Positions 1 to 7,626 of a stretch of 27,855 bases of DNA are shown here, piece after piece. The DNA comes from Phycisphaerales bacterium UBA3158 (lineage in GTDB: Bacteria; Planctomycetota; Phycisphaerae; Phycisphaerales; SM1A02). The stretch's first letter is position 1. Each line of letters begins with the position of its first letter. The notes under the pieces are model-generated. The model was not told where the DNA came from. It searched no databases and worked only from the letters and a program-made list of their open reading frames with translations. The DNA lies in contig DEYM01000098.1 in the NCBI GenBank assembly GCA_002364555.1, forward strand, positions 1 to 27,855. Direction: 5' to 3'. Position numbers and translations under genes: made by a program.

Positions 1-2114
1 CTGGTGATCCGGCCTGAGCTCGTGAGTCTCGAACGATCGAATTCCGCAATGGGCAGTCCCATTTCGACCAGTCGGATCAGTTCGGCATGTTCGAGCCCGT
101 TCGGGCATTCACCTGAACCGCTGCCATCGGCGATACCGACGAACTTGACGTTCTTGCCGAAATCCCGAACGAGAATCTTGATCAGGTTGCCGCCGACATC
201 GCCGTCGGGTCCACCGGTGATCTTGACCGAGAAGCTCTGCTCCTTGGGATCTATGCCGATGGCCTTCAGACCGACCTCGAGGAAGACGGCCACGCCTTCC
301 GATGTGACGCCGTATTCCTTGTGATTGATGCCTGCACCGGGCTTGGAGCTCATCAAGGCGGTCGGTACGGGGTATTTCCGTTTCTGGGCGCGATCGACGA
401 TCCAGTCGATCAGTTCCGGAGTGATGTTCTCATCGGGACCCAGATAGAGAAGTTCCTTCTCTCCCAGGCGATCGATGACCTTCTCGCTCGTTTCCTTGCA
501 GGGTGTTATCAGATCCAGCAGGGAATCCACGAAGCCCTTCACCGCGCGATCTACGCGTGCGCCGGGTTCGACGAGCACCGCCGCCTTGGAGCCACCTTCG
601 GGAATGTCCTTGTTCTTCAGCTGCTGTGCATGCGCCAGTCCATAGGCCTCGTCGTACAGGCGTTCCTTCTCACGGGCATGCTGCGCCTGGCTGCGTGGCG
701 TGACGGCTCGGATACCGCCTCGGGCGATGTCCCGGAATCTGACATGGAATCCGCTTGAGGCACGGCCGTAGACGAAGAAGACACCGAATGGGATCTCCGG
801 ACGGTCTTCGCAGGCGAGGAAGGTCGGATCCAGACGCATGGACAGGGCATAGCGGTCCTCGACGTAGATGTTCGTCTTGAGGACCTTGCTGGTGGCCGTG
901 AGCATGGCATTCAGGATCGTTCTGGCATCCTCGAGATCGACTTCATCCTCGAAGCGTTCGCGTATGGCCATCGCCCGGCTCTCGAAGACGGAATCATCGA
1001 GCGGATGATTCGGATTGAATCGATCGAGGAACAGATCGCAGACCGTCATCGAGAGCCCGATGTTGTCCTCCGCCAGTCTTCGGATTCGTTCCGCGGTGAA
1101 GGCGTAGCGATTCATCTTGAGGAGCTTCTGATGCACAAGGTCGCAGAACGCCTCATGGAGCTCGGCATGCGTCAGATCGATGTCCTCATGTCGGCCACTG
1201 AGTTCGATGCAGCGGTGATTCACCCACTTGATTCGAAGCAGATCGTGCTTGACCTGGCCCCATAGCTTGCTGTTTTTGTCGATCGGACCGTCTGGTCCCT
1301 GCACCACGAATCCAAGCAGGCTGATCATGCCGTTGGGTCCGTCGTTGATGCTGTCGAGATAGGCCCTGTGGATGTTGATGCCCGAACGGCTCAGTCTTGC
1401 CGCCACGCGTTCAAGCATGGTTCGGCGAGTGCTGTTGCCTACCGCCATGGAGATGCGGCTCTGGTTCGGATCGAGCTCCTCGGCCTCCAGCTCGATGGCG
1501 GTTCCATCTGTGCCGGTGATCTGGCCGTACATCGACCAGTGCTTCGACAATCTCATCGGTGTCAGTGTGAGCACGTAGTCGGCGGTGCACTTGCGAAGGA
1601 AGTCGGTGATGTCCTCTTCGGTCCAGTTGAGCTTCTTCTGGGTGACGGCGTATTCGAGCAGCTCGAGTCGCTTGGCCTGTTGATCGGGATCATCGAGATT
1701 GCAGGGGGGGTTCTCTCCGAACTCGAAGGTGTCCAGTACGAGGCTGCCGTCGACGGCCGTGTGGATCTTCGCGGCACGCAGTGGCTGGTCGAGGGGAAGT
1801 TCCGCAACGAGTTCGGCCAGCACACCCGGGTAGTCCAGCGGTCGCATCGAGGTCCATTGGGATCCGTCTTCGCTGCGTAGCGTCATCTCGATGGGTCGGC
1901 CCGAGGCTCTGGCGGCGATGATGGCTCTGAGGTGTACCAGTCGGGTCTCCTCGTCGGTGTCCTGGAAGTAGACCACCGGCATGTGTTCCATGAACCAGGG
2001 AACCACCTGCTCGGACTGGGCCCGGAGACTGTCGGTCACCAGATCGACGACCAGTTCGGGTTTCTGGGTCTGCTCCGGGGTGGGGGACGCGGAATTGGTC
2101 TTGCCATCAGCCAT
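1..2114 (-). CDS. NAD-specific glutamate dehydrogenase, large type (3' end outside window)
   Basis: Oxidatively deaminates glutamate to 2-oxoglutarate with NAD+, a cytoplasmic catabolic enzyme. The minus-strand frame is open from the ATG at 2114 to the left edge (704 complete codons), so the C-terminus is missing. A long N-terminal region of about 450 residues carries no catalytic motif that I recognise. Catalytic-domain signatures follow: RDIARGGIRAVTPR, then KNKDIPEGGSKA near residue 503 (containing the active-site lysine), KPGAGINHKEYGVTSEGV near 590, and the dinucleotide-binding KITGGPDGDVGGN near 640. These match the yeast Gdh2-type (about 115 kDa) enzyme better than the 180 kDa type, because the catalytic domain starts only about 500 residues in. 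It is divergent from ribF. A -10-like TACACT lies six bases before the start and no Shine-Dalgarno is visible. The family is certain; the subclass is inferred from spacing. Confidence 0.93.
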   Translation of the reverse strand, partial: MADGKTNSASPTPEQTQKPELVVDLVTDSLRAQSEQVVPWFMEHMPVVYFQDTDEETRLVHLRAIIAARASGRPIEMTLRSEDGSQWTSMRPLDYPGVLAELVAELPLDQPLRAAKIHTAVDGSLVLDTFEFGENPPCNLDDPDQQAKRLELLEYAVTQKKLNWTEEDITDFLRKCTADYVLTLTPMRLSKHWSMYGQITGTDGTAIELEAEELDPNQSRISMAVGNSTRRTMLERVAARLSRSGINIHRAYLDSINDGPNGMISLLGFVVQGPDGPIDKNSKLWGQVKHDLLRIKWVNHRCIELSGRHEDIDLTHAELHEAFCDLVHQKLLKMNRYAFTAERIRRLAEDNIGLSMTVCDLFLDRFNPNHPLDDSVFESRAMAIRERFEDEVDLEDARTILNAMLTATSKVLKTNIYVEDRYALSMRLDPTFLACEDRPEIPFGVFFVYGRASSGFHVRFRDIARGGIRAVTPRSQAQHAREKERLYDEAYGLAHAQQLKNKDIPEGGSKAAVLVEPGARVDRAVKGFVDSLLDLITPCKETSEKVIDRLGEKELLYLGPDENITPELIDWIVDRAQKRKYPVPTALMSSKPGAGINHKEYGVTSEGVAVFLEVGLKAIGIDPKEQSFSVKITGGPDGDVGGNLIKILVRDFGKNVKFVGIADGSGSGECPNGLEHAELIRLVEMGLPIAEFDRSRLTSSGRIT

Positions 2115-2120
2115 TTCGGA

Positions 2121-2150
2121 AGTGTATCCGCCCCCACGAAGCCAGTGCAA
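2121..2150 (-). promoter_or_regulatory. Candidate promoter of the glutamate dehydrogenase gene, leaderless geometry
   Basis: On the minus strand, TTGCAC (2150-2145) is followed after 18 bases by TACACT (2126-2121). Only TCCGAA separates this from the ATG at 2114. A start site six to seven bases after the -10 would fall on or next to the A of ATG, which predicts a leaderless transcript. The -35 match is weak (TTG only). Confidence 0.5.
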
Positions 2151-2191
2151 TCAGATTAATGACCAGACCGGACAAAGTTCACAGAAAGCAG

Positions 2192-2221
2192 TTGCCGACG
2201 AGCCGAGCGGAGCCTGATAGT
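2192..2221 (+). promoter_or_regulatory. Candidate promoter of ribF, near-leaderless
   Basis: TTGCCG (2192-2197), an 18-base spacer and GATAGT (2216-2221) end eight bases before the ribF ATG at 2230. The alternative hexamer TAGTCT (2218-2223) ends six bases before it. The interval CTCCCCGG contains no Shine-Dalgarno. It shares the 115-bp divergent gap with the glutamate dehydrogenase promoter. Confidence 0.45.
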
Positions 2222-2229
2222 CTCCCCGG

Positions 2230-3129
2230 ATGCCAACTTCAATGTCCATAGGCATGTTCGACGGTCTCCATCTGGGTCACAGGGCGATTATCGACCAGGC
2301 ACGTGCCCTGGCCGGCCCTGGCGGCAGGGTGGTCATCGTCACGTTCGAGCCCGCTCCGGCGGCGATTCTCAATCCTTCGCAGATCATGCCCCGTCTGATG
2401 ACGGCGGATCAACGCACACAGGCACTTCTGCAGGCGGGGGTCGACGAGGTCGTGACCCTGGAATCCACGAAGGCGCTTCTGCAGATGTCGCCAGTCGAAT
2501 TCATCGAGGAAATGATCGATCGCATTCAACCGGATCATGTCATAGAGGGTGGCGACTTTCGATTCGGTGTCGCTCGATCCGGTGATCTCGACCTGTTGCG
2601 TTCCGAAGGAGAACGATTGGGCTTTCGCGTTCATGAGACCCGGGAGATCGAGGCGACACTGCCTGATGGTTCCAGTATCCAGGCCCGAAGTTCCATCGTG
2701 AGGAAGATGCTTGTGGAGGGTCGGGTGGAAGAGGCGGCCTGCCTTCTTGCCCGTCCATGGCGGGTCGAGGCGCAAGTGATCAAGGGACATCAGCGGGGAC
2801 GGGAGATCGGCTGCCCGACCGCCAACCTGGATCTCGGGGAACTCGTCTATCCCGCCGATGGTGTCTATGCGGGAACCGCCTTGCTGGAATCAGGCGACCG
2901 TTACATGGCGGCCATCAGCATCGGGACAAATCCCACCTTCAATGACGGGGCGCCATCCTTCGAGGTCCATCTGCTTGACTACAAGGGACGAATTGGTGAA
3001 TACGGCTGGACTTTGAAGGTCGATCTGCAGCATCGGCTGCGTGATCAGGTCGTCTACGAATCGATCGATGAACTCGTCGAGGCGATCGATGGCGACCTTG
3101 ACCGCATCCGTTCGCTCCTGAGCGTGTAG
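2230..3129 (+). CDS. ribF: Bifunctional riboflavin kinase / FAD synthetase
   Basis: Converts riboflavin to FMN and then to FAD with ATP in the cytoplasm. At 299 residues it is close to the usual 300-315. The N-terminal nucleotidyltransferase half has GMFDGLHLGH (residues 8-17), the family's HxGH-type ATP motif. The C-terminal riboflavin kinase half has GCPTAN (about 195) and DGVYAG (about 211). The ATG at 2230 leaves only seven residues before the first motif, as expected for the family. It is the first gene of a long plus-strand run; nrnA starts 13 bases after its stop. Pairing of ribF with nrnA recalls the rbfA-nrnA-truB-ribF arrangement of other bacteria, although rbfA and truB are absent here. 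Confidence 0.95.
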   Translation: MPTSMSIGMFDGLHLGHRAIIDQARALAGPGGRVVIVTFEPAPAAILNPSQIMPRLMTADQRTQALLQAGVDEVVTLESTKALLQMSPVEFIEEMIDRIQPDHVIEGGDFRFGVARSGDLDLLRSEGERLGFRVHETREIEATLPDGSSIQARSSIVRKMLVEGRVEEAACLLARPWRVEAQVIKGHQRGREIGCPTANLDLGELVYPADGVYAGTALLESGDRYMAAISIGTNPTFNDGAPSFEVHLLDYKGRIGEYGWTLKVDLQHRLRDQVVYESIDELVEAIDGDLDRIRSLLSV

Positions 3130-3142
3130 AGTCTTCATCAAG

Positions 3143-4165
3143 ATGTTCACCTACGAATCAAATTGTGACCTGCAAACGATTGCCGAGCGAATCGCCTCAT
3201 CGAAGCGGATCGTCGTCACCACCCATGCCAAACCCGATGGCGATGCCATCGGTTCCGTCCTGGCCTTCAAGCGAGCCCTTGAGCCGAAGATCCAGGTCGA
3301 CATACTGCTGATGGGCCCGGTCACGGCGTCCATGCGAGCCGTCGCCGGCGAGACGTCATGGATCAACGCCGAAGAGCAGATGCCCGCTTCCGGCGAGGAT
3401 CTCGTCGTCATGGTCGATACCGGTGCCTTCAGTCAGGTGTCCATGATCGAACAATGGCTGCGTGATCGTCATGATCATGTGGTGGTCATCGATCACCATG
3501 CCTCCGGAGACGACACGGGTTCCCTTCGCTACGTCGATGCCAAGGCCGCCTCGGCGACCATGCTGGTTCTCGAAGTGCTCGATGCGATGAACGTCCCGAT
3601 CAAGGGCGGTCGAGCCAGTGTGGCCGAAGCACTCTTCTGCGGTCTGGCGACCGATACCGGGTGGTTCCGTCACAGCAACGCGGATGCCCGGGCCTTTTCC
3701 GTCGCCTCCAGACTGCTTGAACTCGACATCGATCGGGACGGGCTCTTCCGATCCATCGAGGAAACGGCCAAGCCCAGTCGGATCGCCCTTCAGGCCATCG
3801 CGCTGAGTTCACTCGAATATGTCCTTGAAGGTCGTGGTTCGATCATGCAACTGGGTCCGGATGATTTCAAGCAGGCTTCAGCCAATTCAGGCGAACTCGC
3901 CGGTACGGTCAACATCCCGATGGTGATGGGGCAGCTTGAATTCTCGATTCTGCTCTACAGCGAGACGGGGCAGGAGACGAAGGCCAGCTTCCGATCCAAG
4001 CCTCCACGTCGAAAAAACGGTCCATTCGTCAATGTCAGTGAAGTGGCCGGTCAGCTCGGTGGTGGTGGACACGTCCATGCTTCGGGTGCCAGGATCGCAG
4101 GTGGCATCGAGGAGGCTCGAGCGAAGATTCAATCCGTTCTCGATGATCTGGAGATGGGTGAATGA
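3143..4165 (+). CDS. nrnA: DHH-family phosphoesterase, NrnA-like oligoribonuclease/pAp phosphatase
   Basis: Predicted Mn-dependent phosphoesterase that degrades nano-RNAs and/or 3'-phosphoadenosine 5'-phosphate. The 340-residue protein has the full motif set. HAKPDGDAIGS (28-38) provides metal ligands, MVDTG lies near residue 91, and the diagnostic DHH lies in IDHHASGDD (about 116-124). The C-terminal DHHA1 substrate-binding motif GGGHVHASGA lies near residue 306. The length fits NrnA and not RecJ. The start is 13 bases after ribF. TAGAGT (3127-3132), which includes the ribF stop codon, lies ten bases before the ATG and could be an extra -10. The next gene overlaps by 4 bp (ATGA), so translation is probably coupled. 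Specific NrnA substrate preference is inferred from the family. Confidence 0.88.
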   Translation: MFTYESNCDLQTIAERIASSKRIVVTTHAKPDGDAIGSVLAFKRALEPKIQVDILLMGPVTASMRAVAGETSWINAEEQMPASGEDLVVMVDTGAFSQVSMIEQWLRDRHDHVVVIDHHASGDDTGSLRYVDAKAASATMLVLEVLDAMNVPIKGGRASVAEALFCGLATDTGWFRHSNADARAFSVASRLLELDIDRDGLFRSIEETAKPSRIALQAIALSSLEYVLEGRGSIMQLGPDDFKQASANSGELAGTVNIPMVMGQLEFSILLYSETGQETKASFRSKPPRRKNGPFVNVSEVAGQLGGGGHVHASGARIAGGIEEARAKIQSVLDDLEMGE

Positions 4166-4752
4166 CACGATCGTCTCCGGGCAGAGGGTGGATCATTCTC
4201 GGGATCATCCTTGTTCTGGTGTCGATCGGCTTTGTCGCGATCGGTGTGGCCTGGTCCTTTTCAAGATTCGATCTCAGACAGGTGGCCATGCCCGGTTCGC
4301 ATGAGTTCCAGATGGAGGAATCCGGAACCATCTACATCGCCTACGAACCCGTCTCCAGCTTTGAGGGCGAGTTTGTGGCTTCTCCGGAGACAGCGACGAT
4401 GACCCTCCGGTTGAGATCCGTTCCCGATGGTGAGGAGATGGCGATCGAGCGGAATTCGATGGTGGAAGCACGCTATTCGATGGGTACTCGACGCGGCTTC
4501 TACATCGGCTCTGCGTCACTGACCCCGGGCATGTGGCAGCTGATCGGGACCTCTGGAAAGGACACGACTGGTCGTGAGATCTTCGCATTCGGTCGAGCGT
4601 CGGTGGATTCGATCGTCATGCCGATCATCGTGGCGGGTATTTCAGGTGCGCTTGTAGGCCCTCTGGGGCTTGGATGTCTGGTCGTGGGCATCACGAAGCG
4701 GCTCAAAAACCGTTCTCAAGGCAATACAACCGCCTCGAACGGGTCTACCTGA
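4162..4752 (+). CDS. Small membrane protein with two transmembrane helices, unknown function
   Basis: I do not recognise this family. The 196-residue protein has a basic N-terminus, then a hydrophobic helix (about residues 10-34, beginning WIILGIILVLVSIGF). A soluble, beta-rich-looking central domain of about 110 residues follows. A second helix (about 151-178) is rich in glycine and alanine, and the tail is short and basic. This topology puts the middle domain outside the cytoplasm. The ATG overlaps the nrnA stop as ATGA, and GGAG lies eight bases upstream (4150-4153), which supports this start. It sits just before the coiled-coil membrane protein and may be an accessory envelope protein, but nothing in the sequence names a role. 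Confidence 0.75.
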   Translation: MTRSSPGRGWIILGIILVLVSIGFVAIGVAWSFSRFDLRQVAMPGSHEFQMEESGTIYIAYEPVSSFEGEFVASPETATMTLRLRSVPDGEEMAIERNSMVEARYSMGTRRGFYIGSASLTPGMWQLIGTSGKDTTGREIFAFGRASVDSIVMPIIVAGISGALVGPLGLGCLVVGITKRLKNRSQGNTTASNGST

Positions 4753-4753
4753 G

Positions 4754-4787
4754 TAGAATCATCATGTCGCATCTCTTCGGAGCAGGC
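4754..4787 (+). promoter_or_regulatory. Candidate -10 and ribosome binding site before the coiled-coil gene
   Basis: TAGAAT (4754-4759) resembles a -10 hexamer. I see no convincing -35. GGAG (4779-4782) lies five bases before the ATG at 4788. The in-frame ATG at 4764 is only four bases from the -10, too near to be within a transcript started there. This favours 4788 as the translation start. Confidence 0.4.
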
Positions 4788-6599
4788 ATGAATCAGACCA
4801 CTCATCAAGACATATCCAGCCTGACAAGGCTCGTGCAGAGGCGTCAACGTCTGAGCAAGGCCTTGTCATGGTTCGTCATGGCCTGCTGCTGGATCGGGCT
4901 GCTGGCCGTGGTGCTCTCCCTGTTCGATCGAATCGGTGAGACGCCGTGGGTTCCATGGTCTCTCGTGATCCTGATCGGCGCCCTGTCCGCTGTGGGCATC
5001 GGTGTCTGGGGATTCTTCGGAGGTCAGCCGGGTGAACTCGATACCGCTCGGGAAATCGATGGTCGTCTGGGCCTGAAGGATCGTCTTTCAACGGCGATCG
5101 CCTGCCGAGGGAAGACGGATCCATTCTCGATCGCCGTCATGGAGGACGCCGTGCACGTCGCGGCCAAGTCGACGACGCGTGAATCCGTGCGACGTCGTTT
5201 TCCCCTCCAGGCGCCCGCGTTCTGGTGGTGTGCTCCACTTCTCCTGTTCATGGCATTCGTCATCACGATGTTCGGCCAATGGGATCTGGTCTCCCCTGAG
5301 CGTGAGACCACGGAAGTGAACCTCGTCGAAGTTCGCCAGGATGCTTCCGATTCCGTCGACGCCACGGTGGATGTGATCAGGCAGGATCCGATGTTGTCGG
5401 AGGCCATGACGGATGCCCTGGAGAAGATGGATTCCCAGACAGCCGCCGCCCTCGATGACCAGCAGGATGAACAGTCCATTCGTCGCGAGGCCCTGAAGCG
5501 GGTGACCCTTCTGAATCAGGAGCTCGAGCAGATCGTCGAGGGGCCCGAGGGGCAGGCCATGGATGCCGTCGAGAAGTCGCTGGGTGATCTCGAGGCACCG
5601 GACGATTCTTCCGTCAAGGAACTCGTCGAGGCGTTGTCGAAGTCAGAATTCGAAGAGGCGGCCGAGGCGTTCTCGACGATTCAGGAGAAGATCGAGTCGG
5701 GGGAGATGACCGACGAGGAACGTGAGCAGGTGGCGAACGATCTCCGGAAGCTGACTGAACAACTCGACGACATGGCCTCCGATACGCAGTCCATGGAGGA
5801 TGTCCTCAAGCAGGCCGGTCTCGATCCGGATCTCGCGGATGATTCCCAGGCCATGAAGCAGGCCATCGAGCAGGCGGATCAGCTCAATGAATCCCAGAAG
5901 GAATCCCTTCAGGAGATGGCGGAGTCGAAGGAGCAGTCGAGCAAGATGCTCAAGGAACTGGCGGAAGCCTCCGATCAGGCATGCAAGCAATGCCAGTCCC
6001 CCGGGAAAAAGGATGGGCAGCCAAAGGAAGGCCAGTCCCAGTCGTCCAAGGGGTCCAAGAGCCCGCTGGACAAGGGGCAGAAGGCGCTCGACGAGATGGC
6101 CGGTCTCAAGAGGATGCTCGAGCAGGCCAGGTCCGCTCAGCAATCATGTCAGTCGCAATGTGAAAAGCTCGGTCAGGGACTCGCTTCCCAGCAGGCATTG
6201 AACAAGCCTGGTCAGGGACAGGGCGAGGGTCCCGCTGGCCGCTCTGCCGGTAGTCAGGAGACCGCGACCAGCATGGTTGCCAGAAACGATGCCGGACAGG
6301 CCGGTGATGGCCCCGTGGTGAGTCGTACCAAGGTCGATCAGCCACTCAATGTCGGCGAGTCGAAGATGACGCTCGGGCAGGCTCAGCAGATCTCCCGCGA
6401 GGGCTTCGATGAAGCCATGCAGGAGAATCTTCTACCCAGGCAGTACCACGACGCATTGAAGCACTACTTCGCCGATCCGGACGCAGTGGATGAAGCGATC
6501 AAATCGGATGCGGACGCAAACGGCTCGCAATCAACCCAGGAGCAGTCGGATGAACCCAGCGAAGTCGGCCCCACTCAGGAAGCCGGGAACAAGAAATAG
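4788..6599 (+). CDS. Membrane-anchored coiled-coil protein (DUF4175-like architecture)
   Basis: The 603-residue protein starts at the ATG with GGAG five bases upstream; an upstream reading to 4674 lies inside the preceding gene and is unlikely. The N-terminal part has two hydrophobic helices, beginning SKALSWFVMACCW and WVPWSLVILIGAL. A conserved-looking segment DTAREIDGRLGLKDRLSTA comes next, then a third helix beginning FWWCAPLLLFMAF. The remaining 400 residues are acidic and rich in Gln, Glu, Ser and Ala, typical of a long coiled coil. A low-complexity Gln/Ser/Gly/Lys linker follows, then a short conserved-looking LLPRQYHDALKHYF near the C-terminus. Proteins of this layout accompany MoxR/BatA clusters in planctomycetes and Bacteroidetes, where their role is undefined. 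Its end overlaps the binding-protein gene. The function is not known; an envelope scaffold is a guess. Confidence 0.8.
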   Translation: MNQTTHQDISSLTRLVQRRQRLSKALSWFVMACCWIGLLAVVLSLFDRIGETPWVPWSLVILIGALSAVGIGVWGFFGGQPGELDTAREIDGRLGLKDRLSTAIACRGKTDPFSIAVMEDAVHVAAKSTTRESVRRRFPLQAPAFWWCAPLLLFMAFVITMFGQWDLVSPERETTEVNLVEVRQDASDSVDATVDVIRQDPMLSEAMTDALEKMDSQTAAALDDQQDEQSIRREALKRVTLLNQELEQIVEGPEGQAMDAVEKSLGDLEAPDDSSVKELVEALSKSEFEEAAEAFSTIQEKIESGEMTDEEREQVANDLRKLTEQLDDMASDTQSMEDVLKQAGLDPDLADDSQAMKQAIEQADQLNESQKESLQEMAESKEQSSKMLKELAEASDQACKQCQSPGKKDGQPKEGQSQSSKGSKSPLDKGQKALDEMAGLKRMLEQARSAQQSCQSQCEKLGQGLASQQALNKPGQGQGEGPAGRSAGSQETATSMVARNDAGQAGDGPVVSRTKVDQPLNVGESKMTLGQAQQISREGFDEAMQENLLPRQYHDALKHYFADPDAVDEAIKSDADANGSQSTQEQSDEPSEVGPTQEAGNKK

Positions 6600-7626
6600 T
6601 CTTCTTCTCGGGCTTCTGCTGCAGGCCTTGTTCATCCTCGGTTGCGATCAGGAGCAGCGGCCCATCGTCGTGTACGTCTCGGCGGACGAGTACGTCGCCA
6701 GACCGATTCTCGACGCGTTCACCAGTCGAACCGGGCTTCCGGTTCTCATGGTTGGCGATACCGAAGCGACGAAAACGACCGGTCTCGTCGAGAGAATACG
6801 AGCTGAAGTCAACAATCCCATCGCCGATGTGTTCTGGTCCTCCGAAGCCTTCATGACCATTCAGCTCGCCAATGAACGACTGCTCGTTTCCCATCAGTCG
6901 GACACGGGCCGCTCCTGGGACAGTCGCTGGAAGGATCCGGATGATCTCTGGTTTGGTTTCTCGCCTCGGCCCAGGGTTCTGGTGTTCGATCAGGAGAGGG
7001 TTTCCGAGGATTCGGTTCCCAACTCACTGCAGGAACTGATCGATCCCATCTGGCGGGATCGGATCGTCATGGCAGACCCTCGCTTCGGAACGACCGGTGG
7101 CCAGCTGGCGGCATTGCGAAGCTGGTATCTGCAGGCAGGTGATGAAGACGGCTACGAGGACTGGGTCTCCGGATTGGCGGCCAACAACGTCGTCGTACTT
7201 CCCGGTGGCAATGCGGCTGTCGTGGAGTATGTCCAGTCGGGGCGAGCCTTGATGGGGCTTACCGATGCGGATGATGTGCGTGCGGCGAATCGTCTGGGTG
7301 CCGGGTTGTCCATGAGGGCGGTGGGGCCGACCGATTCCATTGGAACCTTCATGATGCCCAATACGGTGGCGATCGTGGCCGGCAGCACACATCCCGATGC
7401 CGGCTTGCTGGTTGATTTCCTGCTTTCGGATGAAGTCGCCAGGACATTGGCCGAGTCGGTCTCCGGCAACATCCCCATCAAGCCCGAAATCGCAGCCGAG
7501 TATCCCGAGCTGATGGTCTCCGATCCCATGCAGACCGATCTCAACAAGGCTGCCAAGAACTACAACTCGGCAGTGAACGCCATGATCGAGGCCATCGATA
7601 CGGGGGGGCAGAATGCTCCGTCGTAG
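6550..7626 (+). CDS. ABC transporter substrate-binding lipoprotein, FbpA/type-2 periplasmic binding fold
   Basis: Predicted extracytoplasmic binding protein of an importer. The ATG at 6550 has AGGAG seven bases upstream (6538-6542). It gives a basic n-region, a hydrophobic core SLLLGLLLQALFILG and a lipobox cysteine at residue 32 (ILGC), making a 358-residue lipoprotein. The mature part begins RPIVVYVSADEYVARPIL, typical of the iron(III)/solute-binding family, and continues with ADVFWSSEA and VQSGRALMGLTDADDV. In true ferric-binding FbpA proteins the region equivalent to the last motif carries a Tyr-Tyr iron ligand pair. Here it reads TDADDV, so the ligand may not be free Fe3+. It overlaps the upstream gene by 50 bp and the permease gene by 14 bp, so the three are probably co-translated. 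The fold assignment is firm; the substrate is unknown. Confidence 0.87.
   Translation: MNPAKSAPLRKPGTRNSLLLGLLLQALFILGCDQEQRPIVVYVSADEYVARPILDAFTSRTGLPVLMVGDTEATKTTGLVERIRAEVNNPIADVFWSSEAFMTIQLANERLLVSHQSDTGRSWDSRWKDPDDLWFGFSPRPRVLVFDQERVSEDSVPNSLQELIDPIWRDRIVMADPRFGTTGGQLAALRSWYLQAGDEDGYEDWVSGLAANNVVVLPGGNAAVVEYVQSGRALMGLTDADDVRAANRLGAGLSMRAVGPTDSIGTFMMPNTVAIVAGSTHPDAGLLVDFLLSDEVARTLAESVSGNIPIKPEIAAEYPELMVSDPMQTDLNKAAKNYNSAVNAMIEAIDTGGQNAPS

Noticed and set aside
1368..1880. A 170-codon plus-strand open frame inside the first 2.1 kb
   Set aside because: The minus strand encodes a continuous glutamate dehydrogenase there; the plus frame is its shadow. The same applies to the other plus-strand frames between 4 and 2159.
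4674..4787. Upstream extension of the coiled-coil gene to 4674
   Set aside because: It lies mostly inside the preceding gene, lacks a ribosome binding site and adds an arginine-rich stretch; the ATG at 4788 has GGAG at the right distance.
5643..6143. A 166-codon minus-strand frame rich in Leu
   Set aside because: The Leu-rich composition is the antisense reflection of Gln/Glu/Lys codons in the coiled-coil gene; it is not a membrane protein.
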